Below are positions 23,901 to 33,731 of a stretch of DNA of 64,000 nucleotides, piece by piece. This stretch comes from Anthopleura xanthogrammica (lineage: Eukaryota > Cnidaria > Anthozoa > Actiniaria > Actiniidae). The stretch is from positions 3,691,266 through 3,755,265 of the forward strand of contig OZ025212.1 of assembly GCA_964019055.1 (NCBI GenBank). Reading direction: 5' to 3'. Each line of letters starts with the position of its first letter. Position 1 is the first letter of the stretch. Below the pieces are notes generated by a model. The model was not told the origin of the DNA. It made no database searches and saw only the letters and a list, made by a program, of their open reading frames with translations. The position numbers and the translations under genes were made by a program.

Positions 23901-24100
23901 TGGCGAGCGATAACATGCACAGATTAAGAACCAGGTGTTCTCAATACCTTTGACGTCCAGGCATATGGATTCAATATCTTCAAGTTCTAGGTTAGATCTT
24001 CGTAGAGCTTTGATAGACGAACGAATATACGCAAGCATCCCTCCAGCGCCCTTCTTTCTATCTCGTCGAACTATCAAACTTTGTAGTTGGTATGATTTTT
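20883..24100 (-). mobile_element. 5'-truncated non-LTR retrotransposon (LINE)
   Basis: On the minus strand the element runs from about 24100 to the AAT microsatellite at 20882-20957. It consists of the endonuclease-RT open frame and a roughly 430-nt 3' UTR that includes an AT dinucleotide tract (21349-21366). The missing N-terminal part of the endonuclease shows that the 5' end was lost on insertion. The open frame contains no internal stop, so the copy looks recent. Confidence 0.85.
21387..24077 (-). CDS. LINE ORF2-type protein: endonuclease plus reverse transcriptase, N-terminus missing
   Basis: An open frame of 896 codons whose first codon in the frame is TTG; a stop lies just upstream, and no normal start is present because the element is truncated. 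The apurinic-like endonuclease (EEP) remnant covers about residues 1-170, with FIGDFNLNLL and a GLSDHDLIYT motif. The reverse transcriptase spans about 400-690, with DLSNAFASICHN, CGVPQGSLLGPLLFNIFIND and the catalytic LYADD near 619-623. The C-terminal region includes SFSYIVTHYWNNL, typical of the CR1/Jockey/L2-like range of LINEs. No gag-like first ORF or zinc knuckle is visible. The clade is not resolved by eye. It would copy its own RNA by target-primed reverse transcription if complete, which this copy is not. Confidence 0.9.
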   Translation of the reverse strand: MIVRRDRKKGAGGMLAYIRSSIKALRRSNLELEDIESICLDVKGIENTWFLICACYRSPGKCKPSDFISSCSSLAERMYNKRKEIMFIGDFNLNLLTGNANPAGPNKELSEFCNRFCLTNCIQDPTRITDSTQTLLDVILVSHPERYAKSGNLHLGLSDHDLIYTVRKQKLPKPKAKTVEFRSMKNLDESAFLSDLNAVPWDSAFSFDQVDDVWSHWASLYKQVLDNHLPIRKIHLRFNQLPWINPNIQREIRRRNRLYKKFRRFPSDTNWCYYKVQRNKVTSLKRMAVREFCYEASLNTSKQSPGVFWKKLKPLLPNNKSDDKGLIHLIEDGNMIVNPASTFNSFFSSPAINEQVLCTSENDFVDHPSVVTITNQSHELNFSFEPVSLEYVAKLLIDLDEKKSCGPDGFPPKILKLSAPAIAISLTKLFNYCITTSTWPEDWKLSNVSPVHKKDDVTDKRNYRPISVLSAIAKVFEKIKYEQLYTQFSPIFSSNMSGFLRGHSCCSALVKLTDDWRVSLDNKKEVGVIAIDLSNAFASICHNLLLAKLKAYGLSESAIQLVRSYLSVRKQRVKCNSTYSDWLPVRCGVPQGSLLGPLLFNIFINDINDAIVNISTLRLYADDTTQYGSDESPAVLEFLLNQDAEVVTTWFSDNFLQVNASKTQAMTLGRSQYAYDFYLNNNRIQPKDTLRILGVTLDHHLSFKPHVNEILKKAYAKIATLSRLKHFVPKYILVKLYKAYVLPHFEYCSPILLGIGKTLNKKMESANEYGLRTVLKAGSNRSYDELLSLASMRSLERRRCIYSLSLVYKSTNGLAPSYISSFFRPRTTKYNLRGNGLKVEQVSYNSSFVHNSFSYIVTHYWNNLNNSIKLSKSISQFRNSISNVDFKGCSCCSCTS

Positions 24101-24109
24101 TTTAGGTTG

Positions 24110-26490
24110 GCTCATGATCAGGTATACAATTATAATAAGTTTAATATACAACCATTGATGATATACTTTTATTGCTAAAAATTGAAAATTCTACCTGTCA
24201 AGGTATCACTTTTGTGTTGCAATTATCATAGCCGTTTTGCGTTTTTTATGGTCAAAAAATTACTTATTTCTTCCAATTAAAGGATCTTTTTCCAAGTCGT
24301 ATTTTCTTACTCAACTTCGCATTGAGACATAGGACAAAGCCGAGAAAGGTCTGCGCATTAAAATATTTATTGACAAGCAAAGGTTTTTCTCAGTGTTTAT
24401 TGAGTGTGTTTCTTTTGATATTGAGAGCATTCGTTCATGATCAGTAATGCTGTCAAAGATGCCATCTTTGAAACTTAAAAGCACTTTTAAGTCCGGTCTT
24501 CTCGTGGTAGGTTCAATTTCTCATATCTTCCTCAACCATACAATACACAGTGAGTGCAGCGTTGAATGGGCGCGAAAACTGCTCAAAACTTACCAACCGG
24601 TAATAAAAAAAAACTCACACTGAAATTTCTAGAAGGCGTCAGCGAGTAAAGTCGGGCTGCACGCAGGCTACGCCAACTCAACCAACTCAAAATCCACACA
24701 GGGCGTTTGTCATGTACATACATGTACATCAAATATTTGACAAGTGTGAAAAAAGTTTTCGATCCCAAACAAAAATGCGAATGCGCTGAAACGAAAGGTT
24801 TCGTCTCGTCCATTTTTCAAACAGAAGTAGTGAATATCATAGTTTAAACTTACATTATTGGTGTTCGTAATGTTGGAAGAATGTTCTGTTCGCTAGCTTG
24901 TGGTTACTGTTCAGCTCCGTGGCTTCAAGTCTGAATAAATTATATGTGCAAAGCTATCCTTATTAATGTACCTAAGTCTTCCAGCAGCTGTAGGCAGCCG
25001 TCTAACACTCTCATTGTTGGCCCTAACGTCATCAAGGTTTTATTTTGCATTTTTGGGGTGTTGACTCATGCACTGAAAATAATACGTTTTAATATATAAC
25101 CATCGATGAAAGATTTATATTTGTGTCTCTCTCTAAAAATTCATATTTTTAATTGTCAAGATTAATTATTTTTTGCAAAACAGGTGTAATTATTTCACTG
25201 TTTGGAAGGTATATCTAATTGAAGAAAAATGATTTCTAATTAATTCCTATTTGTTATTTTGTTATTTTGTTATGTTTATATGACAACGTTCTTGCAATTA
25301 TGTGTAACTATGGCGATGAAAGATCTAATTTCTATCTCTCTCATATCCTCTTATATTAGTTTAATTGTCAAAATATCACTTTGGAATAAGTGCAACTATC
25401 ATAGTTTGCTGGTGTTCTCCACTCAACTAAAAAGATCTATATTTCTGTCTCTCTCTAAGATATTTATATTAGTAATTGTCAAGATATCACTTTGGAATTA
25501 GTGCAACTATCATAGTTTGGTGTTCTCCACTAAACTACTAACATAAATCTAGCCGCAGAAATTAGAAGAAAATGTTAGTTAATGTTTATCAAATAAGAAC
25601 CTTCAAGGGACTGAGAAACGAGAATCTTTTATTAAAGCATTTTAAGCATTTAAAAAAATGTAAAATAACAGTATTCAAGCTAGTTTTCTACTTTCAATAA
25701 TTTAACCCAATGAAAGACAGAGGGCTTCAAGACAGCCATGTTGTGAGGCAAAATCAATAAATTCATTGACATTTTCTCTTTGGCGAGTTGGGAAATGCAA
25801 CCTCTTGTCACTTACAGAGCCTTTCTATGGTTAATTCAGTCCTGACCAATGCACAACAAAGTTTCTGTGAAACTGCTCTTAAAGTCCAAGAGTTTGAAAT
25901 GGACTAAAACCTATAGGTCGAAAGAATACGCTTGTTTTCAAAGTCTGAAAATCTTTTTCGGTCTACGAAAGGATGCAGATGCACCCGGTAACAACACTGT
26001 ACCGTAACAATTACATTGCAAACAGGAAAGTGCCCTAGGTTCCCCTGGTTACGCGTAGGGAGGAACCCCAATTTTTCGGTAATCAATCGATGGTTTGTTT
26101 GTGGTTTTATATTTTTTTACTTTATTATTCTGAGTGCCCCCTCACCCCCCCCCCCCCCCCCCCCCCCCCCCACACACACACATTTTACGTTTTTATTGTT
26201 GGTACCCCCCTATAACCATGACGAACACAGACAATGAAGACAACTTGCGAAAAATAAGTTTCACAAATACCAAAATTCCCTTTTTGTTTTTCTTAAAAAC
26301 TTTTATCAAAATTTGGCTCCCTGTGGTTTCCAGACTGTCACGGCTTATGGATGACATTTAATACATGCCAAACTTGGTTGCGTGACTTTGTCCATATTAT
26401 ATTCCTTGGTCGTCAAATTCTGTTCGAAGAAGACACGAAAGAAGACTAAAAAAGCGAAGCTTCTCAATTTCCACAAAATAACTTAATCTT
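24110..26490. other. Repeat-rich spacer between the LINE and the NLR-like gene
   Basis: From about 24145 to 25545 a diverged ~125-nt unit recurs several times (key phrases aattgtcaagatatcacttt and gcaactatcatagttt; the clearest copies are at 25320-25440 and 25440-25545). A long C run (about 26145-26170) followed by (ca)n marks a simple repeat. No exon was recognised. Confidence 0.5.
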
Positions 26491-26497
26491 CGACCAG
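26430..26497 (+). other. Possible non-coding first exon of the NLR-like gene
   Basis: The sequence ends cgaccag|gtaaga, a strong donor, and is followed at 26643 by another possible exon. The 5' limit is unknown. It is supported only by splice signals. Confidence 0.3.
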
Positions 26498-26642
26498 GTA
26501 AGACGTGGTTTAATGGTTGTTCTATACTTGAGTTTTCATGTCTAGCGAATAATGAGCAAAAATGTTTTTGATTTTGCTTGGATTTTACATTCAGAATAAG
26601 CTAACATATACTTCCGCCTTGATGTTGTCTTTCCACTTCTAG

Positions 26643-26705
26643 AATACCGAAGAAAACCATCCAAGTCACCTAGTTAGAGGCGCTTAAAGTTGAAGCGAAT
26701 AAAGG
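26643..26705 (+). other. Possible non-coding second exon of the NLR-like gene
   Basis: A 63-nt stretch between a pyrimidine-rich acceptor (ttccacttctag) and a strong donor (aaag|gtaagt). It has no long open frame, so it would be 5' UTR leading to the acceptor at 28826. Supported by splice signals only. Confidence 0.35.
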
Positions 26706-28826
26706 TAAGTTGTGACTGGCATCTTGTGGGGTTTAGTCCTTGATACAAGCATTAAAACAACCAAATCAGACATGATTCTTAGTCTTAGCGAATAGTTGCT
26801 GCACAAGCACTTTCACTTTCACACCATTCAAGACCATTGAATACAGCAAACTAGTATAGAGCACGACGCACAAAAGTATGACCACATTTAATGTATTTCC
26901 ATACTTCTATGCACGGGCTTTTTGCCGCCAAACGAGCTTTTATACACCTTATTTGGTAGAACCAGCCAGCTTCGCATCGAAATGTGTCGGTTAACGTACA
27001 AAGGCTCGTGCTTCGTAAGAGTATACGAATACATTAAATGTGGTCATATTTTTGCGCGTCGCGCTGTAAAATGTCGATAAACTTCGCATGATTCAAGAGT
27101 TTTATATAATAAATCAAGTATTTAAATCTTAGATACTAAAAGTTGCAGCTAATTAGAAGATACTGAGATACCCGTCTCTCCTTCCGCACTTTTTTCTCTG
27201 CATAAAAAGTTGCTTTCAGGAAAAGCTTAAAATTGCTTCACTACTTTAGTTTACTCTAATTAATGCTATTTTATTTGGATAGTTTGGCATGCAAGTAAAT
27301 ACGTCTTTAACATAGGCGGCAACTGGAGGCTACGATAGCTCTGCCGTCCTCCTCCCCCAACTTTTTTTGGTTCGCCTCTTGGGGGGGGATTTTAGTCCCA
27401 GACGAATGTTATTTTTCTTGCTTTTTGATCAGGCTAGAGTAACTGTAAGGTCAGATACATGTCATGCAGCACTTCACGCAAGGATAAAGCAAGCATTGTA
27501 ATAGAATAAAGTTGACCAAATGGCTCTGAATACATCGGGCTAAAAACCAACTTTCATTTCTCGGTGCCGGTTCTTTATTGTTTTTGTTTGTTTGGTTTTT
27601 GTTTGTCTTTTCTTGAAAAAAGGTAGAGGCGCAATTTGGGTTGTGTGTTGTCCGGTTCGACTTGTTATACATGTTGAAAACTATCTTATTCTACAGTGAC
27701 GTCATGGGGTCAGAGTGCCGGAATGTTGTTTGTTAGTTTTATCGCAGAACATTCTGCACTTATTTTTAATGCAAAGTTAATCAGACAGCAAAAGGTACAA
27801 TTATTAAGTGCATAATGAGGGTGTACCGTTCATTTTGAAATCTCTACTGTAGGAACTTAAAATTTAAATCCATTTTTTCAATTTGATCGATTTTCACCTA
27901 GAAAATCTCCTTAAACATGTTAAAAAAATTTTTCTCGTGGCTGCTTTGAATTGGCTTTTTTCTTTTTTCTTTTTTTCTTTTTGTCCTGTCTTTTTTCACA
28001 GGACGACCTGATTGACAATGGCTGTATGATTAGTTACATAATAGCCCAAAAAGAGTGATGTTCTGTTGACCAAGTATATAGTTCAAATAGGACACAGGTA
28101 GTCCATATTTGTCTAAAACAGTTGTAATACACCTTTTGCTGTTCATTAGCAGAAAATGTACATTCATTTGTGCCAATAGTTGTATCAATAACGCTTAATG
28201 TACTTTCATCAACGCCACAAGTAACATCATTAGCGCGGATCAACTTTCAATAACGATATTGGAATATGGGTGTACATTCGCGAGTATCAATGGACAATCA
28301 ATAGCGTGTTTGTACGTTCGTATGCATGGAATGCATTTTCTTTAGCGCGCAGTTGAACTTCAATAACACGAATCGACAAACAGTTGCGTTTATTGACAAT
28401 CGTTTACCCAAAAGTGAACATTCATTAGTACGATTAACATAAGCATTGACAATCTATAACGCGTTTGGACAATCATGAGCATCAATATTATATTCATTAT
28501 CATGCTTCGACAAACATTTGCATCTCGATCTAATTCGCTGGTTGCTTTGTTTATCAATAAATTTTGGCTAAAATTTAGTTATTATGGCCGATTTTACTAA
28601 AAATTAATGCTTTTGTTCGAAAATATGTGGATTCAACAACAAGTCTTAAGTAATAGAAACCCAAGATGAACTCGGCCCTGCTACGGCCCTGTATTGAAAG
28701 ACTTGTATGTATACAATAATAATTTTTCGAAAAATACGTCTACTGATTTAAAAACGAAAATTCCTTTTGTTTTCGTAGGTGATTCGTAGTTTTCTAGTTT
28801 ACTCTGAGATCATTTTGTTTTTGCAG
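26706..28826. other. Putative 5' intron of the NLR-like gene
   Basis: From about 28130 to 28520 there is a degenerate short-period repeat alternating phrases like attcattagcg, gacaatca and caataacg. The rest is AT-rich with nothing recognised. It ends in the acceptor ttttgtttttgcag before the start codon at 28827. Confidence 0.45.
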
Positions 28827-31800
28827 ATGACCGCAGCACAAGAGTATTCGCTGGAACAACTGAATTACCTCAGGATATGCAAAGTCACGACTGGAGAAAT
28901 TGGTGACGGACTCAGGGTAGTCTTCAAACAGTTATGGGACACACGATACAAGACGACACACGGCGAGTGGGTAAACAATGCTAAAAATGGCAATGATTTG
29001 TACAGCATGGAATCGCCAAAAAGTCGAAAGCGAAATTCTAGAGAACTTGCTATTTTGAGAAATGGGAATACCAATGAATGGGATTGTACCTGTCTTTTCT
29101 TTGCCATTCTTTACTCAGATAGTATCGGCAGGGGTCTCGATCCAGTTGTTGAGAAAGGCGTGGATGATTTACGTCAGTTCCGTAATAAATTCTTTGCTCA
29201 TGCAGTGTCTGATGGAAGGTTAACAGAATCGGGTTTTCAAGCCTCTATCCAAACGGTCATAGCTGCTTTTAGCGCCCTGAAGCTAGACACTGCTGATATT
29301 GAGGCAATCAAAAACCAGAAATCATTTCCTACAGAGGAACTTCGAGTCACTCAGCAACAGTTGGAAAAAGAGAAAATGCGTAACGAAGAACCACGATCGT
29401 TTTGTGTTTTGCCGCCCAAACCATCCCATGAAGTTATCGATCGTTCAAGCGAAGTAACGAAGATCCTAGAAGAGATGAAAAGGTTGAGAAGCACGAAAAC
29501 AAATGAAATAACTGTTGTTTATCTGTCTGGAAATCCTGGCTGTGGCAAAAGTGAAATAGGAAGGCAGTTAGGTGAGAAGGTTTTCGATGATGTTCCCGAT
29601 AGCGTGACAGATCAAGTAAAGTTTGTTTTCGCTCTCAACGCATCAAGTACAGACACATTAATACAATCATATCTTGAATTTGCAATTAGTTTAAACTGCG
29701 ACGAGAACTCTACAACGAGTATTGGAACATCAAAAGATCTCTCTCAGGGAGACAAACTCATTCATCTTAAAAGTCTTGTAGCTCCTAAACTGCGAAAGTA
29801 TTCTTCATGGCTCTTGATAGTGGATAACGTTACAGACGTTAAATCAGTCTTCAGATACTTGCCACGAGCGGGAGAGAAGACTGATGGTAATGGTCAGTTA
29901 CTTGTTACCACACAAGACAGTCGATCCATTCGTGCAAATGATTCCTACTCTTACCATTTATCCCTTAGCCGTGGTATGAACCAAGATGAAGCGATTAGAA
30001 CACTTTCTGAAATATCTGGCATTGTTTCTGACGAAGAATGCACTTTACGAGTTGCAAAGGCTCTAGATTTCCAGCCACTAGCACTGGCATGTGCAGCAAC
30101 TTACATGAAACGTGTCAGTTATACCAAGACGTCCATGTCATGGGAAGAATACTTGCAGAAGCTTCAACAAGGCAAGCGAGAAGCGACTGAAGGGGAATAT
30201 AAAAGAATTAGTGTAACTTATTCTCAACCGATGACTGCAGCAGTCAAGTTGGCCTTAGAAAAAGAAATGGCTGAAGACATGGTAATGATGCATGCTTTTC
30301 AATTCATGTCTGTGTTGGCTCCTGATCGGATATCTCTAGAATATGTCGTCCAATATGTAACACGGTGCTTACAAGATGAAGACGAAGATCTCGTGGCCAC
30401 CACTATCTTTTCATCTTCACTTATTTTTTCTTCCGAAGACCAGTCAAAAGAGATTGGTGTTCATCAAGTTGTGCATAGTTGTCTACAATATATTGTTCTA
30501 CATAAGAGCAAAGAAGAAGAATTTTATTTCTTGGTTAAAGTAATTCATGCTTTTTCAACACTCCTAAACGCCTTTGATAGCGACAACGTCAATCACATTA
30601 TTGCAACAAAATCTGTGGTAGTGCACTTTATGCACCTCTCTAACAAGCTCAATTCTTACACATCAAATCCTTTGTCAACAACAATACTGCAAAATCATTT
30701 TCAAAAAGGATACAAAGAATGCATCAGTTGCATAACTAAAGCGGGACACATCTGCCAAACCCATGCTAAGCACGTAGCTGCAAATACCTTGTATAGAATA
30801 GTACATATGGTTGGAGAAACTTTTAATGATGAAAACCATCCAACATTGGCTACTACATTGAATAATCTGGGGATTAACCTCCGTGATCTGGGCAAGCATG
30901 AAGAAGCGCAGAAATGTTTGGAGCGAGCATTAGCTATTGAAGAGATGGCATATGATGAAAACCATCCAACATTGGCTACTACATTGAATAATCTGGGGAT
31001 TAACCTCCGTGATCTGGGCAAGCATGAAGAAGCGCAGAAATGTTTGGAGCGAGCATTAGCTATTGAAGAGATGGCATATGATCAAAACCATCCAACATTG
31101 GCTACTACATTGAGTAATCTAGGGAGTAACCTCGGTGATCTGGGCAAGTATGAAGAAGCGCAGAAAAGGTTTACGCGAGCATTAGCTATTCAAGAGATGA
31201 CGTATGATCAAAATCATCCAACATTGGCGACTATATTGAGTAATCTAGGGAATAACCTCCGTAATCTGGGCAAGCATAAAGAAGCGCAGGAATGTTTTGA
31301 GCGAGCATTAGCTATTCAAGAGATGGTGTATTATCAAAATCATCCAACATTGATTCCTACATTGAGTAATCTAGGGAATAACCTCCGTGATCTGGGGAAG
31401 CATAAAGAAGCGAAGAAATGTTTTGAGCGAGCATTAGCTATTCAGGAGACTGTGTATGATCAAAATCATCCAACATTGGCTACTACATTGATTAATCTAG
31501 GATCTAGCCTTCATGATCTGGGTAACCATGAAGAAGCGCACGAATATTTGGAGCGAGCATTAGCTATTGAAGAGATGGCGTATGATGAAAATCATCCAAC
31601 ATTGGCTACTACATTGAGTAATCTAGGGAATAACCTAAGTAATCTGGGCCAGAATGAAGAAGCGCAGAAATGTTTTGAGCGAGCATTGGCTATTCAAGAG
31701 ATGGCGTATGATCAAAATCATCCAACATTGGCGACTATATTCAGTAATCTAGGGAATAACCTCAATGATCTGGGCAAGCATAAAGAAGCGCAGAAATATT

Positions 31801-33731
31801 TTGAGCGAGCATTAGCTATTGACGAGATGGCGTATGATCAAAATCATCCAACATTGGCTACCACATTGAGTAATCTAGGGAATAACCTCAGTGATCTGGG
31901 CAAGCATAAAGAAGCGCAGAAATGTTTTGAGCGAGCAATAGCTATTCAAGAGATGGCGTATAATCAAAATCATCCAACATTGGCTACTATCTTGAATAAT
32001 CTAGGGAATAACCTCAGTGATCTGGGCAAGCATAAAGAAGCGCAGAAATGTTTTGAGCGAGCAATAGCTATTGAAGAGATGGCATATGATCAAAACCATC
32101 CAACATTGGCTACTACATTGAGTAATCTAGGGAGTAACCTCGGTGATCTGGGCAAGTATGAAGAAGCGCAGAAAAGGTTTACGCGAGCATTAGCTATTCA
32201 AGAGATGACGTATGATCAAAATCATCCAACATTGGCGACTATATTGAGTAATCTAGGGAATAACCTCCGTAATCTGGGCAAGCATAAAGAAGCGCAGGAA
32301 TGTTTTGAGCGAGCATTAGCTATTCAAGAGATGGTGTATTATCAAAATCATCCAACATTGATTCCTACATTGAGTAATCTAGGGAATAACCTCCGTGATC
32401 TGGGGAAGCATAAAGAAGCGAAGAAATGTTTTGAGCGAGCATTAGCTATTCAGGAGACTGTGTATGATCAAAATCATCCAACATTGGCTACTACATTGAT
32501 TAATCTAGGATCTAGCCTTCATGATCTGGGTAACCATGAAGAAGCGCACGAATATTTGGAGCGAGCATTAGCTATTGAAGAGATGGCGTATGATGAAAAT
32601 CATCCAACATTGGCTACTACATTGAGTAATCTAGGGAATAACCTAAGTAATCTGGGCCAGAATGAAGAAGCGCAGAAATGTTTTGAGCGAGCATTGGCTA
32701 TTCAAGAGATGGCGTATGATCAAAATCATCCAACATTGGCGACTATATTCAGTAATCTAGGGAATAACCTCAATGATCTGGGCAAGCATAAAGAAGCGCA
32801 GAAATATTTTGAGCGAGCATTAGCTATTGACGAGATGGCGTATGATCAAAATCATCCAACATTGGCTACCACATTGAGTAATCTAGGGAATAACCTCAGT
32901 GATCTGGGCAAGCATAAAGAAGCGCAGAAATGTTTTGAGCGAGCAATAGCTATTCAAGAGATGGCGTATAATCAAAATCATCCAACATTGGCTACTATCT
33001 TGAATAATCTAGGGAATAACCTCAGTGATCTGGGCAAGCATAAAGAAGCGCAGAAATGTTTTGAGCGAGCAATAGCTATTCAAGAGATGGCGTATAATCA
33101 AAATCATCCAACATTGGCTACTACATTGTTTAATCTAGGAACTATCCTTCATGATCTGGACAAGCATGAAGAAGCGCAGAAATGTTTGGAGCGAGCATTA
33201 GCTATTGAAGAGATGGCGTATGATGAAAATCATCCAACATTGGCTACTACATTAACTAATCTAGGGATTAACCTTCGTCGTCTGGGAAAGCATGAAGAAG
33301 CGCAGAAATGTTTAAAGCGAGCATTAGCTATTGTTGAGATGGCGCATGATCAAAATCATCCAGCATTGGCTACTATCTTGATTAATCTAGGAAACAACCT
33401 CTGTGATCTGGGCAAGCATAAAGAAGCGCAGAAATGTTTGGAGCGAGCATTAGCTATTCAAGAGATGGCGTATGATGAAAATCCTCCAGCATTGGCTACT
33501 ATCTTGAGTAATCTAGGAAACAACCTCTGTGATCTGGGCAAGCATAAAGAAGCGCAGAAATGTTTTGAGCGAGCATTAGCTATTCAAGAGATGGCGTATG
33601 ATCAAAATCATCCAACATTGATTCCTACATTGATTAATCTAGGGAATAACCTCCGTGATCTAGGCAAGCATGAAGAAGCGCAGAATTGTTTTGAGCGAGC
33701 ATTTGCTATATATTCAAGAGATGGCGAATGA
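28827..33731 (+). CDS. NLR-like STAND protein: DZIP3-like HEPN, NB-ARC-type NTPase, 23 kinesin-light-chain-type TPRs
   Basis: A single long exon of 1,634 codons. The start is the ATG directly after the acceptor ttttgcag; the frame is open further upstream, but that part is intronic in character. A HEPN domain (about residues 1-165, DZIP3-like) contains RNKFFAH at 119-125, the R-N-x4-H signature of catalytically competent HEPN RNases. The NTPase has Walker A GNPGCGKS at 235-242, Walker B WLLIVDN at 328-334, a sensor-like LLVTTQD, and LDFQPLALACA at about 413-423 in place of the GLPL motif. TPRs (about 667-1634) repeat every 42 residues with the core HPTLATTLSNLGNNL. The architecture (effector, switch, ligand-binding repeats) is that of NOD-like innate immune receptors. 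Sensing and RNase output are inferred from the families. There is no signal peptide, so it is cytosolic. The last repeat shifts frame after ERAFAI and ends IYSRDGE. Confidence 0.9.
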   Translation: MTAAQEYSLEQLNYLRICKVTTGEIGDGLRVVFKQLWDTRYKTTHGEWVNNAKNGNDLYSMESPKSRKRNSRELAILRNGNTNEWDCTCLFFAILYSDSIGRGLDPVVEKGVDDLRQFRNKFFAHAVSDGRLTESGFQASIQTVIAAFSALKLDTADIEAIKNQKSFPTEELRVTQQQLEKEKMRNEEPRSFCVLPPKPSHEVIDRSSEVTKILEEMKRLRSTKTNEITVVYLSGNPGCGKSEIGRQLGEKVFDDVPDSVTDQVKFVFALNASSTDTLIQSYLEFAISLNCDENSTTSIGTSKDLSQGDKLIHLKSLVAPKLRKYSSWLLIVDNVTDVKSVFRYLPRAGEKTDGNGQLLVTTQDSRSIRANDSYSYHLSLSRGMNQDEAIRTLSEISGIVSDEECTLRVAKALDFQPLALACAATYMKRVSYTKTSMSWEEYLQKLQQGKREATEGEYKRISVTYSQPMTAAVKLALEKEMAEDMVMMHAFQFMSVLAPDRISLEYVVQYVTRCLQDEDEDLVATTIFSSSLIFSSEDQSKEIGVHQVVHSCLQYIVLHKSKEEEFYFLVKVIHAFSTLLNAFDSDNVNHIIATKSVVVHFMHLSNKLNSYTSNPLSTTILQNHFQKGYKECISCITKAGHICQTHAKHVAANTLYRIVHMVGETFNDENHPTLATTLNNLGINLRDLGKHEEAQKCLERALAIEEMAYDENHPTLATTLNNLGINLRDLGKHEEAQKCLERALAIEEMAYDQNHPTLATTLSNLGSNLGDLGKYEEAQKRFTRALAIQEMTYDQNHPTLATILSNLGNNLRNLGKHKEAQECFERALAIQEMVYYQNHPTLIPTLSNLGNNLRDLGKHKEAKKCFERALAIQETVYDQNHPTLATTLINLGSSLHDLGNHEEAHEYLERALAIEEMAYDENHPTLATTLSNLGNNLSNLGQNEEAQKCFERALAIQEMAYDQNHPTLATIFSNLGNNLNDLGKHKEAQKYFERALAIDEMAYDQNHPTLATTLSNLGNNLSDLGKHKEAQKCFERAIAIQEMAYNQNHPTLATILNNLGNNLSDLGKHKEAQKCFERAIAIEEMAYDQNHPTLATTLSNLGSNLGDLGKYEEAQKRFTRALAIQEMTYDQNHPTLATILSNLGNNLRNLGKHKEAQECFERALAIQEMVYYQNHPTLIPTLSNLGNNLRDLGKHKEAKKCFERALAIQETVYDQNHPTLATTLINLGSSLHDLGNHEEAHEYLERALAIEEMAYDENHPTLATTLSNLGNNLSNLGQNEEAQKCFERALAIQEMAYDQNHPTLATIFSNLGNNLNDLGKHKEAQKYFERALAIDEMAYDQNHPTLATTLSNLGNNLSDLGKHKEAQKCFERAIAIQEMAYNQNHPTLATILNNLGNNLSDLGKHKEAQKCFERAIAIQEMAYNQNHPTLATTLFNLGTILHDLDKHEEAQKCLERALAIEEMAYDENHPTLATTLTNLGINLRRLGKHEEAQKCLKRALAIVEMAHDQNHPALATILINLGNNLCDLGKHKEAQKCLERALAIQEMAYDENPPALATILSNLGNNLCDLGKHKEAQKCFERALAIQEMAYDQNHPTLIPTLINLGNNLRDLGKHEEAQNCFERAFAIYSRDGE
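30822..33731 (+). repeat. 126-bp tandem repeat array encoding 23 TPRs
   Basis: Coding units of 126 bp (42 residues) follow each other without spacers. Units 3-10 recur as units 11-18. The nucleotide stretches 31057-32072 and 32065-33080, offset by 1,008 bp (8 x 126), appear identical by eye. This indicates very recent block duplication by unequal exchange, or an assembly duplication. Confidence 0.9.
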
